A stretch of DNA of 58,947 nucleotides from Thermoanaerobaculales bacterium (GCA_029287235.1 JARFRM010000299.1:1-58947); one strand, 5' to 3'; numbered from the stretch's first letter, positions 33,476-42,808 are shown. Notes: generated by a model not told the origin, from the sequence alone. Translations and numbers: made by a program.

Positions 33476-35875
33476 ATGATGGCGGACGTGCGACGCGCTC
33501 TTCTTCTTGTCTGTTTGTGTTGCCTGGGTGTGACGGCGTGTGGTCGACCCCCGGTCAGCGTACTCTTGGTGACTTTTGACACGACCCGTTGGGATCACGT
33601 CGGCTACAGCTCGGGTCGCCACGGGCTGACCCCGACCCTCGATGCGCTCGCCGAACGCGGCACCTGGTTCGAAACCACCACCGCGAGTGCTCCGATCACC
33701 CTCCCGTCACACGCAACCATCCTGACCGGGCTCGAGCCCTATCGGCACGGAGTCCGGAACAACGGCACCTACAATCTTTCAGAGAGTGTGACGACCCTCG
33801 CCGAGTGCCTGACGGATCGAGGTTATCGGACCCATGCCGTGGTGTCGGCGTTCGTCCTCGACAGCCGTTTCGGGCTCGATCAAGGATTCGCGGGGTATGA
33901 CGACGATCTCACCGGGGCTCCCAAGGAAAGCGCCTTCAGCTCGCGTGAGATCACGGCGGAGCGAACCGCCGCCAAGACCCTCCGCTGGCTCCGGGAATCT
34001 GAAGGAAGGACCGAGCCGTTCTTCCTGTGGGTCCATTTTTTCGACCCGCATGCCGGTTACGAACCGCCGCCCGAGTACCTCGCGAGGGTTCCGGATGACC
34101 CCTACACGGCCGAAATCGTCTACGCCGACGCCATGCTCGGTCGCGTGATCGCCGAACTCGAGCGCCAGCGGATCTCGGAAGACACGCTCGTGGTCTTTCT
34201 CTCCGATCACGGTGAAAGCCTGGGCGAACACGGCGAGCGGACCCACGGGATCTTCATCTACGACGCCACCATTCGAGTGCCTCTTCTGCTCGCCGGACCG
34301 GGCGTGACGCCGGGTCTTCGCGTGGGCACCCTCGCCCGGTCGGTCGATGTCATGCCGACCATTCTCGACCTGATCGACGCACCCATCCCGACGGGTCTCG
34401 ATGGGAGGAGCTTGCGTTCCGCGATGGCCGGCGACGGGGTGGCGCCCGCCGCCTACGTGGAATCCCTCATGCCGCGACTGAACTACGGATGGTCCGAGCT
34501 TCGCGGTCTGCGGACCGAGACAATCAAGACGATCCTCGCACCCGCCCCAGAGGTCTTCGATCTCGTTGCCGACCCTGACGAACTCACAAACCTCGTCGGT
34601 GCCACCAATGGTCCGTCAGCCGAGGCCCGAGCACTGCTCGGTGAACTCCGAGGTCTGGAGACGACAGATCCCTTTTCGCTCGGGGGCCACGTCGAAGCCG
34701 ACATCGAGGACGAGACCCGCGATGCCCTGGAGGCCCTTGGCTACACCAGAGCCGATGGAGTGATCGGAACGCCGGGAACTGCGGATCCCAAGGATCGCAT
34801 CGCCGAGTTCGAAACCCTCGGCAGGGCCCGGGAGCTCATCGACGACAACTCTTTGGTGGAGGCAAGAACAATCCTCATCGAATTGATCTCGAGCTCGCCC
34901 GCCAACATGGACGCAATGCTGGCGCTGGCACACGTCCATGTCGAGCTCGGGGAACCGGCGGAAGCACTTTCGATCTACGAGCGGGCCCTGAAGGTCAATC
35001 CGAATCACCGTCATATTGTGGGCGGGATGGTGCCCCTCCTGATCGATCGGGGTGAGATCGACCGCGCGGAACGACTCCTCCTCGAGACTCTTGTGGCCAT
35101 TCCGGATTCCCTCAGCCTTCAAATCGCCCTCGGCCGCCTGTACCAGGATTCCGGCAGGATGGACCGGGCCGAATCAAGCTATCGGAAAGCCCTTGCAACC
35201 GATCCGTCGGCAGCCGAGGCGGTCCTGGGGCTTGCGGGATGCCTGGAGCAGCGAGGAGCGCACGAGGCCGCCGCCGAGATCCTGACCCGGGCCTACGAGA
35301 ACAACCAACCGGACCCCGAGATTGTCGAGCGCCTTGCCCGACTGAGCAACAGCCGAGGCGAAAACGAGAGATCCATCGAGCTGTATCGACAGCTTGTCCT
35401 CCTCGAACCCGACAATCCTTCGGCCTGGAACAACCTGGCGGCTCTGCTCGCAGGTCTGCATCGCTATCCGGAAGCCGCCGAGGCGGCGCAGCGGGCATAT
35501 GAGCTCGATCGGGTGACGCCTGAGATTCGAGCCAACCTCGGGATGATGCTGATATTGGCCGGCCGGTTCCAAGAGGGACTGGATCATCTCGAAGTCGTTC
35601 TGCCTCAGATGCCCGATGACACCTTCGGCGCCAGCGTCCGGGCACAAGCTCTGGAAGACCTGGGTCGCACCGACCAGGCTCTCACCGCCTGGAAGGAGAT
35701 CGCCACCCGCGATCCCGGCGCCGGGATCCATGTGGCCCGACTCGAGCTCGAGCGCCAGGACGAAGACGCCGCCCGCAAAGCTCTCACGGAGGCGATCAAC
35801 CGGGGGGGGGATGCGATCCGCACACGTGCCGGTCGCTACCCCGAACTGGAGGAGCTCGTGTCGGAGATTCCCTGA
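33476..35875 (+). CDS. Sulfatase-like (alkaline phosphatase superfamily) lipoprotein with C-terminal TPR array
   Basis: 799 residues from ATG 33476 (a GTG 12 bases later is possible). Signal peptide RRALLLVCLCCLGVTAC ends in a lipobox. Residues ~25-430 form a sulfatase-fold domain: LLVTFDTTRWDHVG (metal Asp pair), SAPITLPSHATILTG (nucleophile region), FLWVHFFDPHAGYEPP and VFLSDHGESLGEHG (metal Asp/His). The nucleophile position is Thr, not the Cys of CxPSR in true sulfatases, so it more likely acts as a phosphoethanolamine/phosphoglycerol-type transferase or phosphodiesterase. Residues ~500-790 hold about seven TPRs (YERALKVNPNHRHIVGGMVP, YRQLVLLEPDNPSAWNNLAA). It is probably anchored in an envelope membrane. 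Confidence 0.8.
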   Translation: MMADVRRALLLVCLCCLGVTACGRPPVSVLLVTFDTTRWDHVGYSSGRHGLTPTLDALAERGTWFETTTASAPITLPSHATILTGLEPYRHGVRNNGTYNLSESVTTLAECLTDRGYRTHAVVSAFVLDSRFGLDQGFAGYDDDLTGAPKESAFSSREITAERTAAKTLRWLRESEGRTEPFFLWVHFFDPHAGYEPPPEYLARVPDDPYTAEIVYADAMLGRVIAELERQRISEDTLVVFLSDHGESLGEHGERTHGIFIYDATIRVPLLLAGPGVTPGLRVGTLARSVDVMPTILDLIDAPIPTGLDGRSLRSAMAGDGVAPAAYVESLMPRLNYGWSELRGLRTETIKTILAPAPEVFDLVADPDELTNLVGATNGPSAEARALLGELRGLETTDPFSLGGHVEADIEDETRDALEALGYTRADGVIGTPGTADPKDRIAEFETLGRARELIDDNSLVEARTILIELISSSPANMDAMLALAHVHVELGEPAEALSIYERALKVNPNHRHIVGGMVPLLIDRGEIDRAERLLLETLVAIPDSLSLQIALGRLYQDSGRMDRAESSYRKALATDPSAAEAVLGLAGCLEQRGAHEAAAEILTRAYENNQPDPEIVERLARLSNSRGENERSIELYRQLVLLEPDNPSAWNNLAALLAGLHRYPEAAEAAQRAYELDRVTPEIRANLGMMLILAGRFQEGLDHLEVVLPQMPDDTFGASVRAQALEDLGRTDQALTAWKEIATRDPGAGIHVARLELERQDEDAARKALTEAINRGGDAIRTRAGRYPELEELVSEIP

Positions 35876-35938
35876 ATCGGCGAGGGACCGAAGGGGTAGA
35901 ATCCTCCATCGAACCGAATTTTCCGCCGGGAGGGCGAC

Positions 35939-36211
35939 ATGGATCAGAACCCTGTGGTGATCACGACGGTACAGGGCGAGCTTGAGGAGCAGCAGCTTCG
36001 GGTCTTTCTCGAGGCCAACGGGATCCCCACCGTGGTTCGGGGGGAGGCGCTTCGAAAGACCCATGCCTTCATCCTCGACGGGCTCGGCGCGGTGGAGATC
36101 ATGGTGGCGCCCGAACACGAGGCCGCGGCGCGCGATCTCTTGGCCAAGGTCGAGTCCGGCGAGCTCGAGCTCGCGAGCGAGGTCCTGCCGTCGGATTCAA
36201 TTGGCGATTGA
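35939..36211 (+). CDS. DUF2007-family protein
   Basis: 90 residues preceded by GGGAGG. VVITTVQGELEEQQLRVFLE and ANGIPTVVRG followed by EIMVAPEHEAAARDLLAKVE match DUF2007 (putative signal-transducing protein, ferredoxin-like fold), a small cytoplasmic family of unknown function. It is 63 bases after the sulfatase-like gene and may be co-transcribed. Element 2 of the heptamer family follows 43 bases after its stop. Confidence 0.75.
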   Translation: MDQNPVVITTVQGELEEQQLRVFLEANGIPTVVRGEALRKTHAFILDGLGAVEIMVAPEHEAAARDLLAKVESGELELASEVLPSDSIGD

Positions 36212-36254
36212 CGACGCGGGAATGCTCGAAGGAAACCGGAGAAACAGCGTAAGT

Positions 36255-36362
36255 TTTTAGCTACTAGCCTTTAGCTCTCAGCTTCATCGCACATGCTTGG
36301 GAGTGCGACGCGGATTCCTCCGATGGAGCTAACAGCTAACGGCTAACGGCTAACGGCTGAGC
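36255..36362. repeat. Inverted heptamer-array element 2 (TTAGC/GCTAA type)
   Basis: Left arm: TTTTAGC, TACTAGC, CTTTAGC, TCTCAGC (36255-36282). Loop 36283-36327 begins TTCATCGCA and ends CCGATGGA. Right arm: GCTAACA then three GCTAACG and a degenerate GCTGAGC (36328-36362). The left arm is degenerate and the right arm homogeneous, exactly as in element 1 read in reverse. It lies between the convergent 3' ends of the DUF2007 gene and aspS. Confidence 0.82.
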
Positions 36363-36364
36363 CT

Positions 36365-36507
36365 CCTGCAAAAATCCTGGATCGCGGATTGTAGCGCCCA
36401 TCTCCAGATCGGAGTCGATCGCTTCGATGCCTGCCAGGACGCCCATCTGGAGTTGGGCGGTACAATCCGCCTCGGTACCGGATGGCCGAATGGTCGAATT
36501 TTGCAGG
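36365..36507. repeat. Long imperfect hairpin between element 2 and aspS
   Basis: Two 26-base arms (36384-36409 and 36445-36470) are reverse-complementary at 24 of 26 positions around a 35-base loop. A second, outer pair CCTGCAAAA (36365-36373) and TTTTGCAGG (36499-36507) encloses them. It sits immediately after heptamer element 2 and 16 bases from the aspS stop. No U-tract follows either arm. I recognise no family; it could be a structured RNA, a processing site or a miniature inverted-repeat element. Confidence 0.75.
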
Positions 36508-36522
36508 CGGCTCGGCTGACAG

Positions 36523-38268
36523 CTACCGTGTCTTGAGCCCCAACTCATCGAGCTGCCGCTCATCGACCCCCGACGGCGCCTCGGTCATCAGACACGAAGC
36601 CGATGTTGTCTTGGGGAAGGCAATGACGTCGCGGATGGAGTCCCGTCCCGCCAAGAGCATGATCATCCGATCGATCCCGAGCGCGATCCCGCCGTGCGGC
36701 GGCACCCCGTAGCGGAAGGCCTCGAGCAGGAAGCCGAATCGCTCCCGCGCCTCCTCCTCGGTGATCCCGAGAGCCGTGAACATCTGCTGTTGGACCGTGG
36801 CGTTGTTGATCCTGATCGACCCGCCTCCGAGCTCGACGCCATCCATCACGACGTCGTAGGCCCGGGCTCGCACCGCTCCGGGATCGCTCGCAAGCAGTCC
36901 GAGATCCTCGGGCAGCGGAGAGGTGAAGGGGTGGTGCATGGCGAAGAACCGATCCGCATCCTCGTCCCACTCGAGGAGAGGAAAATCGGTCACCCAGAGA
37001 AAATCGTGCCGACCCTCGGGGATGAGATCCCGCTCAGCTGCGAGATGGAGCCGTAGGGCCCCGAGGGCCGCGAACACGACCTTCGCGACCCCACCCACCA
37101 CCACGAGGAGGTCCTCCTCGGCGGCGCCCGCGGATTCGAGGAAACGCAGCACCCCATCCTCACCCAGGGCCTTCTTGGCCGGCGACGCGACGCCGTCGGA
37201 GGTTCGTTTGAACCACAGGACCCCGGGCACCCCGTAGGGTTTGACGAAGTCCGACAGGGCGTCGAGCTGCTTGCGTGACAGCGATGCACCACCGGGAACG
37301 ACAATGCCCTTGACCCGTCCTTCGGCGGCCGCGCTCTCGAGTACCCTGAAGCCGCAGCCCTTAGAGAAAGGCGCCATTTCGATGAGCTCGAGGCCGAAGC
37401 GGGTGTCCGGCCGGTCAGACCCGAAACGCTCCATGGCGTCGGCATAGGCCAGCCGTGGATAGGTCGCCGGAGGCTCGATGCCGACGACCGGGAAGATCCG
37501 CTCGAAGAGACCCTCCACCAGAGCATAGATGTCATCCTCGGTGATGAAGGACGCCTCGACATCGATCTGTGAGAACTCCGGTTGGCGATCGGCGCGGAGG
37601 TCCTCGTCGCGGAAGCAGCGTGCGATCTGGACATAGCGTCCGACCCCGGCCACCTGGAGCAGCTGTTTGAAGAGCTGAGGCGACTGCGGCAGCGCATAGA
37701 AGCTGCCCCGGTGAATCCGTGACGGGACGAGAAAATCGCGCGCACCCTCCGGGGTCGACCGGGTCAGGATCGGTGTCTCCACCTCGAGAAAATCCATCTC
37801 GTCGAAGTAGCGGCGGGCATCGGCGACGACCCGGTGGCGCAGCACCAGATTCGCCATCATCTCCGGCCTTCGGAGATCGAGGTAGCGGTACTTGAGGCGA
37901 AGCTCCTCCGAGGCGTTGGCCTCATCCTCGACGACAAAGGGCGGCGTCTCCGACTCGGTGAGGAGCTCGAGCATCACTACCGTGACCTCGACCTCGCCGC
38001 TGGCGAGATCGGCGTTGGTCTGACCCTCGGCGCGCGCCCGCACCTCGCCGACCACCCGGATCACATCCTCGCCCGAGAGCCTCTCGCCCTCAACCACCAT
38101 CTCGTCCTCGAAGACGAGCTGGATCAGACCGCTGCGGTCCCGGAGGTCGACAAAGACCAGGCCACCGAGATCACGGCGCCGACGCACCCACCCGACGAGC
38201 TCAACCGTGTCGCCGATCTCTTCCACACCGAGGCTCGCACACCATGGTCGATCCCACGCACTCGTCAT
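36523..38268 (-). CDS. aspS: Aspartate-tRNA ligase (bacterial type)
   Basis: 581 residues. An N-terminal OB anticodon-binding domain ([20 protein letters not shown]) is followed by the class II core with motif 1 [34 protein letters not shown], motif 2 [20 protein letters not shown] and motif 3 [16 protein letters not shown]; between motifs 2 and 3 lies the bacterial GAD insertion (~residues 290-420). It charges tRNA-Asp; whether it also mischarges tRNA-Asn cannot be told. It is 27 bases after hisS and probably co-transcribed with it. Confidence 0.96.
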   Translation of the reverse strand: MTSAWDRPWCASLGVEEIGDTVELVGWVRRRRDLGGLVFVDLRDRSGLIQLVFEDEMVVEGERLSGEDVIRVVGEVRARAEGQTNADLASGEVEVTVVMLELLTESETPPFVVEDEANASEELRLKYRYLDLRRPEMMANLVLRHRVVADARRYFDEMDFLEVETPILTRSTPEGARDFLVPSRIHRGSFYALPQSPQLFKQLLQVAGVGRYVQIARCFRDEDLRADRQPEFSQIDVEASFITEDDIYALVEGLFERIFPVVGIEPPATYPRLAYADAMERFGSDRPDTRFGLELIEMAPFSKGCGFRVLESAAAEGRVKGIVVPGGASLSRKQLDALSDFVKPYGVPGVLWFKRTSDGVASPAKKALGEDGVLRFLESAGAAEEDLLVVVGGVAKVVFAALGALRLHLAAERDLIPEGRHDFLWVTDFPLLEWDEDADRFFAMHHPFTSPLPEDLGLLASDPGAVRARAYDVVMDGVELGGGSIRINNATVQQQMFTALGITEEEARERFGFLLEAFRYGVPPHGGIALGIDRMIMLLAGRDSIRDVIAFPKTTSASCLMTEAPSGVDERQLDELGLKTR

Positions 38269-38295
38269 CTGTGACTCCGTTTCCGTCGCAATAGA

Positions 38296-39561
38296 CTACT
38301 CTTCAACTCGAAGCAGCTCGACCACTCGTCCGACGACACGGTCAAGGGCCGCCTTCTCCTGCTCGCCCCGGCGAAGATCGCGGATGAGGGCGGCTCCTTC
38401 GGCAAGCTCCTGCTCACCGAGGATCACGGCGACGCTGGAGTTCATCTTCCCCGACCACTTGAGACCGGCCTTGAGCGACCGACCGGTGACCTCGGTGTGG
38501 ACCGTCGCCCCGGCACGCACGAGATCTCGTGCGAGGGCCGTTGCCGGGGCCACACTCCCATCCCCCAGCGGCAGCACGGTGACCACCCGCTCATCGAAGG
38601 CTCGGTCCTTGAAGCTCTGAGGAAGGACCTCGATGAGCCTGTCTTCGCCAATCGCGAAGCCGACTCCGGGAACCGCCGCGCCCCCGAGATCTGAGATCAA
38701 TCGATCGTAGCGACCACCACCACAGATCACCGTGTCCTCACCGAGCTCGGGGGAGATGACCTCGAAGACGGTTCTCAGATAGTAGTCGAGACCGCGGACC
38801 AGCCGCGGCGCCCGACGAACCGGGATCGACACCGCGTCCAGGGCGTCCTCGACAGCGGCGACGTGATGCCTCGCGTCCTCGCTCACAACGTCCGCCACCG
38901 GGGTCGTCTCTGCAACCAGCTCCCGGCAGCGCGGGACCTTGCAGTCGAGGATCCGAAGTGGATTCTCATCCCACCGGCGCTGGCAGTCGCCACAGAGTTC
39001 CTCGCGATGCGGCGTCAGCTCGGTCTTGAGCCCCGCAATGAATCGTTCGCGATCCTCGGGGTCGCCGAGGTTGTTGAGCACGATGATGAGATTGTCGAAG
39101 CCGAGCTCGGCGAGAAACGTGTGCAGCGCGACGATGACCTCGACATCGGCCGCCGGGGTCGCGGCACCGAGAACCTCGATGCCGATCTGGGAGAACTGGC
39201 GGTAGCGGCCTCGCTGCATCCTCTCGTAACGGAACATCGGCCCGAAGTAGCTCAACCGCAGGGGTTGGGGTCGCTGACCGAGGCCGTTCTCGATGAAAGC
39301 TCTCGCCACACTTGCCGTTCCCTCGGGCCGCAGGGTCAACGATCGGCCCTTGCGGTCGGCAAACGTGTACATCTCCTTGGACACGATATCGGTGCCCTCG
39401 CCAACCGTGCGCACGAAGAGCTCGGTGGGTTCGAGCAAAGGCAGCCGGATTTCGGAGTATCCGAAGCCCTCGAAGACGCGTAACGCCGTGCGCTCGACCT
39501 CGTTCCACAACCGCGTCTCGGGCGGCAGGATGTCGCGGGTTCCCTTGACCTTGCGGATCAT
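38296..39561 (-). CDS. hisS: Histidine-tRNA ligase
   Basis: 421 residues. IRKVKGTRDILPPETRLWNE is the canonical start; motif 2 region LSYFGPMFRYERMQRGRYRQ, histidine-specific motifs RRAPRLVRGLDYYLRTVFEV and CGGGRYDRLISDLGG, and a C-terminal anticodon-binding domain follow. A four-Cys cluster (LCGDCQRRWDENPLRILDCK then VPRCREL) is the zinc-ribbon-like insertion common in bacterial HisRS. The ATG overlaps the stop of the upstream carbonic anhydrase-like gene by 4 bases (ATGA), and aspS follows. Confidence 0.96.
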   Translation of the reverse strand: MIRKVKGTRDILPPETRLWNEVERTALRVFEGFGYSEIRLPLLEPTELFVRTVGEGTDIVSKEMYTFADRKGRSLTLRPEGTASVARAFIENGLGQRPQPLRLSYFGPMFRYERMQRGRYRQFSQIGIEVLGAATPAADVEVIVALHTFLAELGFDNLIIVLNNLGDPEDRERFIAGLKTELTPHREELCGDCQRRWDENPLRILDCKVPRCRELVAETTPVADVVSEDARHHVAAVEDALDAVSIPVRRAPRLVRGLDYYLRTVFEVISPELGEDTVICGGGRYDRLISDLGGAAVPGVGFAIGEDRLIEVLPQSFKDRAFDERVVTVLPLGDGSVAPATALARDLVRAGATVHTEVTGRSLKAGLKWSGKMNSSVAVILGEQELAEGAALIRDLRRGEQEKAALDRVVGRVVELLRVEE

Positions 39562-40115
39562 GAATCGTCCTCTTCCTCCGACCCGAACTGCGGCCTCCCG
39601 AGGCCCTGCTCGAGATAGGTGTTCTTGTAATTGACGTAGTTCGTCGCCGTCCCGCGTGCGCGATCGGCCTCGGCATCGGTGAGAGGCCGCTTGACCACCG
39701 CCGGCACTCCGGCAACCAGACTGCGCGGCGGCACCTTGAAGCCCTCGCGAACCACCGCTCCGGCGGCCACCAGCGAGCCCTCACCGATGACGGCGTTGTT
39801 GAGCACCATCGCTCCCATCCCGATCAGGCTGCCAGCACCGATCGTACAGCCGTGGAGCATAGCACCGTGACCGACGCTCACCTCCTCTTCGAGAAGGGTT
39901 GGATAGAGCCCTCGTTCCACGTGCACGATCACGCCGTCCTGGAGATTCGATCGCGCACCGATTCGAATCCAGTGGATATCGCCGCGGATCACCACGTTGT
40001 ACCAGACCGAAACGTCGTCTCCGAGCCAGACCTCTCCGACCACCACCGCATTGTCGGCAAGAAAGACTCGGCGACCGAAAATCGGGGTCAATCCGGAGAC
40101 GGTTTGAATCGACAT
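39558..40115 (-). CDS. Gamma-carbonic anhydrase-like left-handed beta-helix protein
   Basis: 185 residues from ATG 40115, chosen because GGAGG lies 6 bases upstream. The hexapeptide repeats of a left-handed beta-helix run from VFLADNAVVVGEVWLGDDVS to VIGEGSLVAAGAVV. Three His in the spacing of the gamma-carbonic anhydrase zinc site are present (GVIVHVERG, VSVGHGAMLHGCTIG), with the conserved Arg/Asp pair in VVIRGDIHWIRIG. It may hydrate CO2 or act as a YrdA/PaaY-like protein. It heads the hisS-aspS unit by ATGA coupling. Confidence 0.85.
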   Translation of the reverse strand: MSIQTVSGLTPIFGRRVFLADNAVVVGEVWLGDDVSVWYNVVIRGDIHWIRIGARSNLQDGVIVHVERGLYPTLLEEEVSVGHGAMLHGCTIGAGSLIGMGAMVLNNAVIGEGSLVAAGAVVREGFKVPPRSLVAGVPAVVKRPLTDAEADRARGTATNYVNYKNTYLEQGLGRPQFGSEEEDDS

Positions 40116-40475
40116 TGAGGTCCTCCACACGCCGTCCCAACGGGCGGTGCTCAGGGCGGAGTGGGCACGCTACCACAGGGTCGTTGAACGCAGCAACGTC
40201 GCCCATCAGATCTTCGAACGCAAAATACCGGAAATGTTCGGCTTGTGGATCTCAGACCCGAATCGACGGGAGGCAACAGTCGAAAACTCAACGAGATAGG
40301 TGTAAATATCTATAATTAAACAACTTAAGTCTGGAAGGCAAATTCAACAAAGAAACGCCGAAGTGCTTGTGTTTACATTGGCTTAACCGATTTTCCACAG
40401 GGTTTTCCACAGGGTTTTCCACAGAGGTGTACGAGAGGCGAAAGGACCCCGCGAACGGCGGTTCAGGGGTCTCGA
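40116..40475. other. Non-coding gap, A+T-rich, with DnaA-box-like cluster
   Basis: 360 bases between the carbonic anhydrase-like start and the tsaC stop. Its central part (about 40295-40390) is conspicuously A+T-rich for this genome, including the stretch TAAATATCTATAATTAAAC. It contains the tandem TTTTCCACA cluster (40391-40423) and a further box-like TGTGGATCT (40244-40252). Short open frames crossing the cluster encode only the repeat (VENPVEN / STGFSTGF) and are not credible genes. Confidence 0.7.
40391..40423 (+). repeat. Three tandem DnaA-box-like 9-mers (TTTTCCACA)
   Basis: TTTTCCACA occurs at 40391-40399, 40403-40411 and 40415-40423, exactly 12 bases apart, each followed by GGG or GAG. 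It differs from the DnaA box TTATCCACA at one position and lies beside an A+T-rich stretch. Regular boxes beside A+T-rich DNA are the design of bacterial origins and DnaA-regulated sites (known). Whether this is an origin, a DnaA-titration site or a regulatory site is open. Confidence 0.65.
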
Positions 40476-41108
40476 TCAGCCCTCTTGGAGGACCCACTTT
40501 TCGAGATCCAGGGGCTCGTCCCAGACCACCGGACCGGACCGGATCTCGTGCGCCTCCTCCGAGCTCAAATCGAGGAGCGTGCTGACGGCTCCCCCGGCCA
40601 ATATCCCTCCGTCGAGCACGAGATCGGGGACCCCGCGCAACGACCCGAGCGCGCCCTCCACCGATGGTGAGGGCGGCTCACCGTGTCCGTTGGCCGATGT
40701 CGCGGTGAGAGGACCAACCCGATAGAGGAGCGCCCGCAACCGGTCCGAATCGGGGATCCGGACCGCGAGGGTGTCGGTCGACGACGCGGCCACAGCCGTT
40801 CTACACGGTGCCACGACGGTCAGGGCGGCCGGCCACACCCGGGCCAGCTTGACCCGATGCATCGGGTGAACATCCACCAGCGAATCCACCTGCTCCCAGT
40901 CGGAACACACGACCGGGAGGGCCTGGCCGCCGGGCCGTCCCTTGAGCGAATAAACAACGGCAACCGCATCCGGCTGCCGCGGATCAACGCCCAATCCGTA
41001 GTGGCTTTCGGTGGGAATGAGAATCACCCCACCCGCAGCCACGACCTCGGCCGCCGCGCCGAGGGCGCGTTTGATGTCTTCCGATCCAACAAAAGGCAGA
41101 CGCGTCAT
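40476..41108 (-). CDS. tsaC: L-threonylcarbamoyladenylate synthase (TsaC/Sua5/YrdC family)
   Basis: 210 residues. VVAAGGVILIPTESHYGLGV is the YrdC nucleotide-binding start, followed by VVYSLKGRPGGQALPVVCSD, ARVWPAALTVV and GPLTATSANGHGEPPS, all conserved in TsaC. It makes threonylcarbamoyl-AMP from Thr, bicarbonate and ATP for the t6A modification of tRNAs reading ANN codons. The typical KxR...KR site reads LKGRPGGQ. The ATG overlaps the recN stop (ATGA). Confidence 0.9.
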   Translation of the reverse strand: MTRLPFVGSEDIKRALGAAAEVVAAGGVILIPTESHYGLGVDPRQPDAVAVVYSLKGRPGGQALPVVCSDWEQVDSLVDVHPMHRVKLARVWPAALTVVAPCRTAVAASSTDTLAVRIPDSDRLRALLYRVGPLTATSANGHGEPPSPSVEGALGSLRGVPDLVLDGGILAGGAVSTLLDLSSEEAHEIRSGPVVWDEPLDLEKWVLQEG

Positions 41109-42808
41109 GAGCCACCAAGAAGGGTCCGCGCGTGGGCTCGCGCCGATTGGCCGATTTCGTCCCCGGCCAACATCCGCGCCAGCTCGATCTCGCGGTCCTC
41201 ACCCTCGAGCTCGAGAACCTGCGTCACGGCCCGATCATCGACCTGAACCTTGTCGATCTTGAAATGGGTGTCTGCCGCGGCCGCGACCTGGGGCAGGTGG
41301 GTGACGGTGAGGACCTGATCGGTAGCGGCGAGATCGGCAAGAAGGGCCGCCAGGGCCGCCGCCGTCGCTCCACCGAGACCCGAGTCGACCTCGTCGAAGA
41401 GCAGGGTCACGGCGCCACCCGGGCGTGCCGAGCGAAGGACGGTTCGAATCGCGAGGTGGATCCTCGAGAGCTCACCCCCCGAGGCGATCCGCGCCATCGG
41501 TCGCGGCTCCTCGCCGGGGTTGGCGGCGATCAGAAGCTCGCACTCCTCGACCCCATCCGCGTCGAAGGCGACTCTCTCACCGTTTCGCACCAGCGGACTC
41601 CGGTCATCAATCCGGGGCTGCCACCGGAACTCCAAACGGGTTCCCGCCATGTTGAGCCGGACGAGCACATCCTCCACCGCGCGAGCGAGCTTGGCTCCAG
41701 CCCGGTGTCGAGCCGTATCGAGTCGCTGGCCGGCCTCGGCAAAATCCTCGAGGGCGGCGGCCTCCACGCCAGCGGCGGCCTCGAGCCGGTCTTCGACCTC
41801 CTCGAGCCGGTCCTTCTCGGCGACCAACGCCTCTCGATGCTCGAAGACCTTGTCCAGGGGCTCACCGTACTTGAGCATCAGTTTCTCGAGGTTGTGCAAC
41901 CGGCTTTCAACGTCGTCAAGCTCGCCCGGATCACCGTCCATGTCAGCCGTCAATGCGCGCACCTCGCGGACCAACTCCTCGACGTGGATCCGCGCCTCCG
42001 CCAGGGTGGCGTTGCCCTCGGCCAACGGAAGACCGTGCGCCACCATCTCTTCCACGTCACGTTCGGCGCGGGCGATGCGATCGACAACCGAAGACTCGTC
42101 GTCACCGAGGCTGCCGAGGATCGATCCCGAGAGCTCGCGCAGCCGCGCCGCGTTGCGCAACACATCCCGGCGGGCGGTCAACTTTTCGTGCTCACCTTCT
42201 ACAGGATCGACCGAATCGATCTCGGCGAGTTGAAAGGTGATGGTGTCGAGCCGATCACGACGGTTGGCGCGGGCGATCTCGAGGGAGGCCCGATGGTCTG
42301 CCGCCTGCCGCCACTCGGCAAAGCTCTCGCCGACCTCGGTGAGCAATCCACCATGATCGCCGGCATGATCCACCAGCCGCCGCTGGACCTCGGCATTCGC
42401 CAGACCGTGCTGTTCGTGTTGGCCGTGGATGGAGAGCAGGAGCGGTGCGATCCTTTGCAGGGTGGCGACGGTGACCGCATCGTCATTGATCCAGCACCGC
42501 CCGCGACCCTCGGCCGAGAGCTCACGCCGAATGACCAGCTCATCCCCATCGGCGAGGCCGACTTCTTCGAGGATCCCCGCGAGACCCGACCCCGGGTCCA
42601 CGCGGAACCAACCCTCGACCTTGAGGTGGTCGTCTCCCGTTCGAACGAGCTCCGAGGATGCACGTCGCCCGGCCAGCAGCTCCAGCGAGGAGACCAGGAG
42701 GGACTTACCGGCCCCGGTTTCCCCGGTGAGGGCGACGAATCCCGGCGCCAATTCGACCTCGACGGCATCGATGATGCCGAGCCCGCGAACCAGAAGACGC
42801 TCGAGCAT
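41105..42808 (-). CDS. recN: DNA repair protein RecN
   Basis: 567 residues. SMC-like layout: N-terminal ATPase half MLERLLVRGLGIIDAVEVEL with Walker A GETGAGKSLLVSSL; a long coiled coil (~170-370); C-terminal half with signature ASGGELSRIHLAIR and Walker B VTLLFDEVDSGLGG; then VLTVTHLPQVAAAADTH. RecN acts early at double-strand breaks. ATG 42808 begins the canonical N-terminus; the longer open frame upstream overlaps the divergent cupin gene. No LexA-box-like site was recognised in the 88-base divergent gap. Confidence 0.95.
   Translation of the reverse strand: MLERLLVRGLGIIDAVEVELAPGFVALTGETGAGKSLLVSSLELLAGRRASSELVRTGDDHLKVEGWFRVDPGSGLAGILEEVGLADGDELVIRRELSAEGRGRCWINDDAVTVATLQRIAPLLLSIHGQHEQHGLANAEVQRRLVDHAGDHGGLLTEVGESFAEWRQAADHRASLEIARANRRDRLDTITFQLAEIDSVDPVEGEHEKLTARRDVLRNAARLRELSGSILGSLGDDESSVVDRIARAERDVEEMVAHGLPLAEGNATLAEARIHVEELVREVRALTADMDGDPGELDDVESRLHNLEKLMLKYGEPLDKVFEHREALVAEKDRLEEVEDRLEAAAGVEAAALEDFAEAGQRLDTARHRAGAKLARAVEDVLVRLNMAGTRLEFRWQPRIDDRSPLVRNGERVAFDADGVEECELLIAANPGEEPRPMARIASGGELSRIHLAIRTVLRSARPGGAVTLLFDEVDSGLGGATAAALAALLADLAATDQVLTVTHLPQVAAAADTHFKIDKVQVDDRAVTQVLELEGEDREIELARMLAGDEIGQSARAHARTLLGGS

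Noticed and set aside
40288..40585. Short open frames across the TTTTCCACA cluster (VENPVEN and STGFSTGF repeats)
   Set aside because: Their sequence is dictated by the DNA repeat; no ribosome-binding site and no plausible protein.
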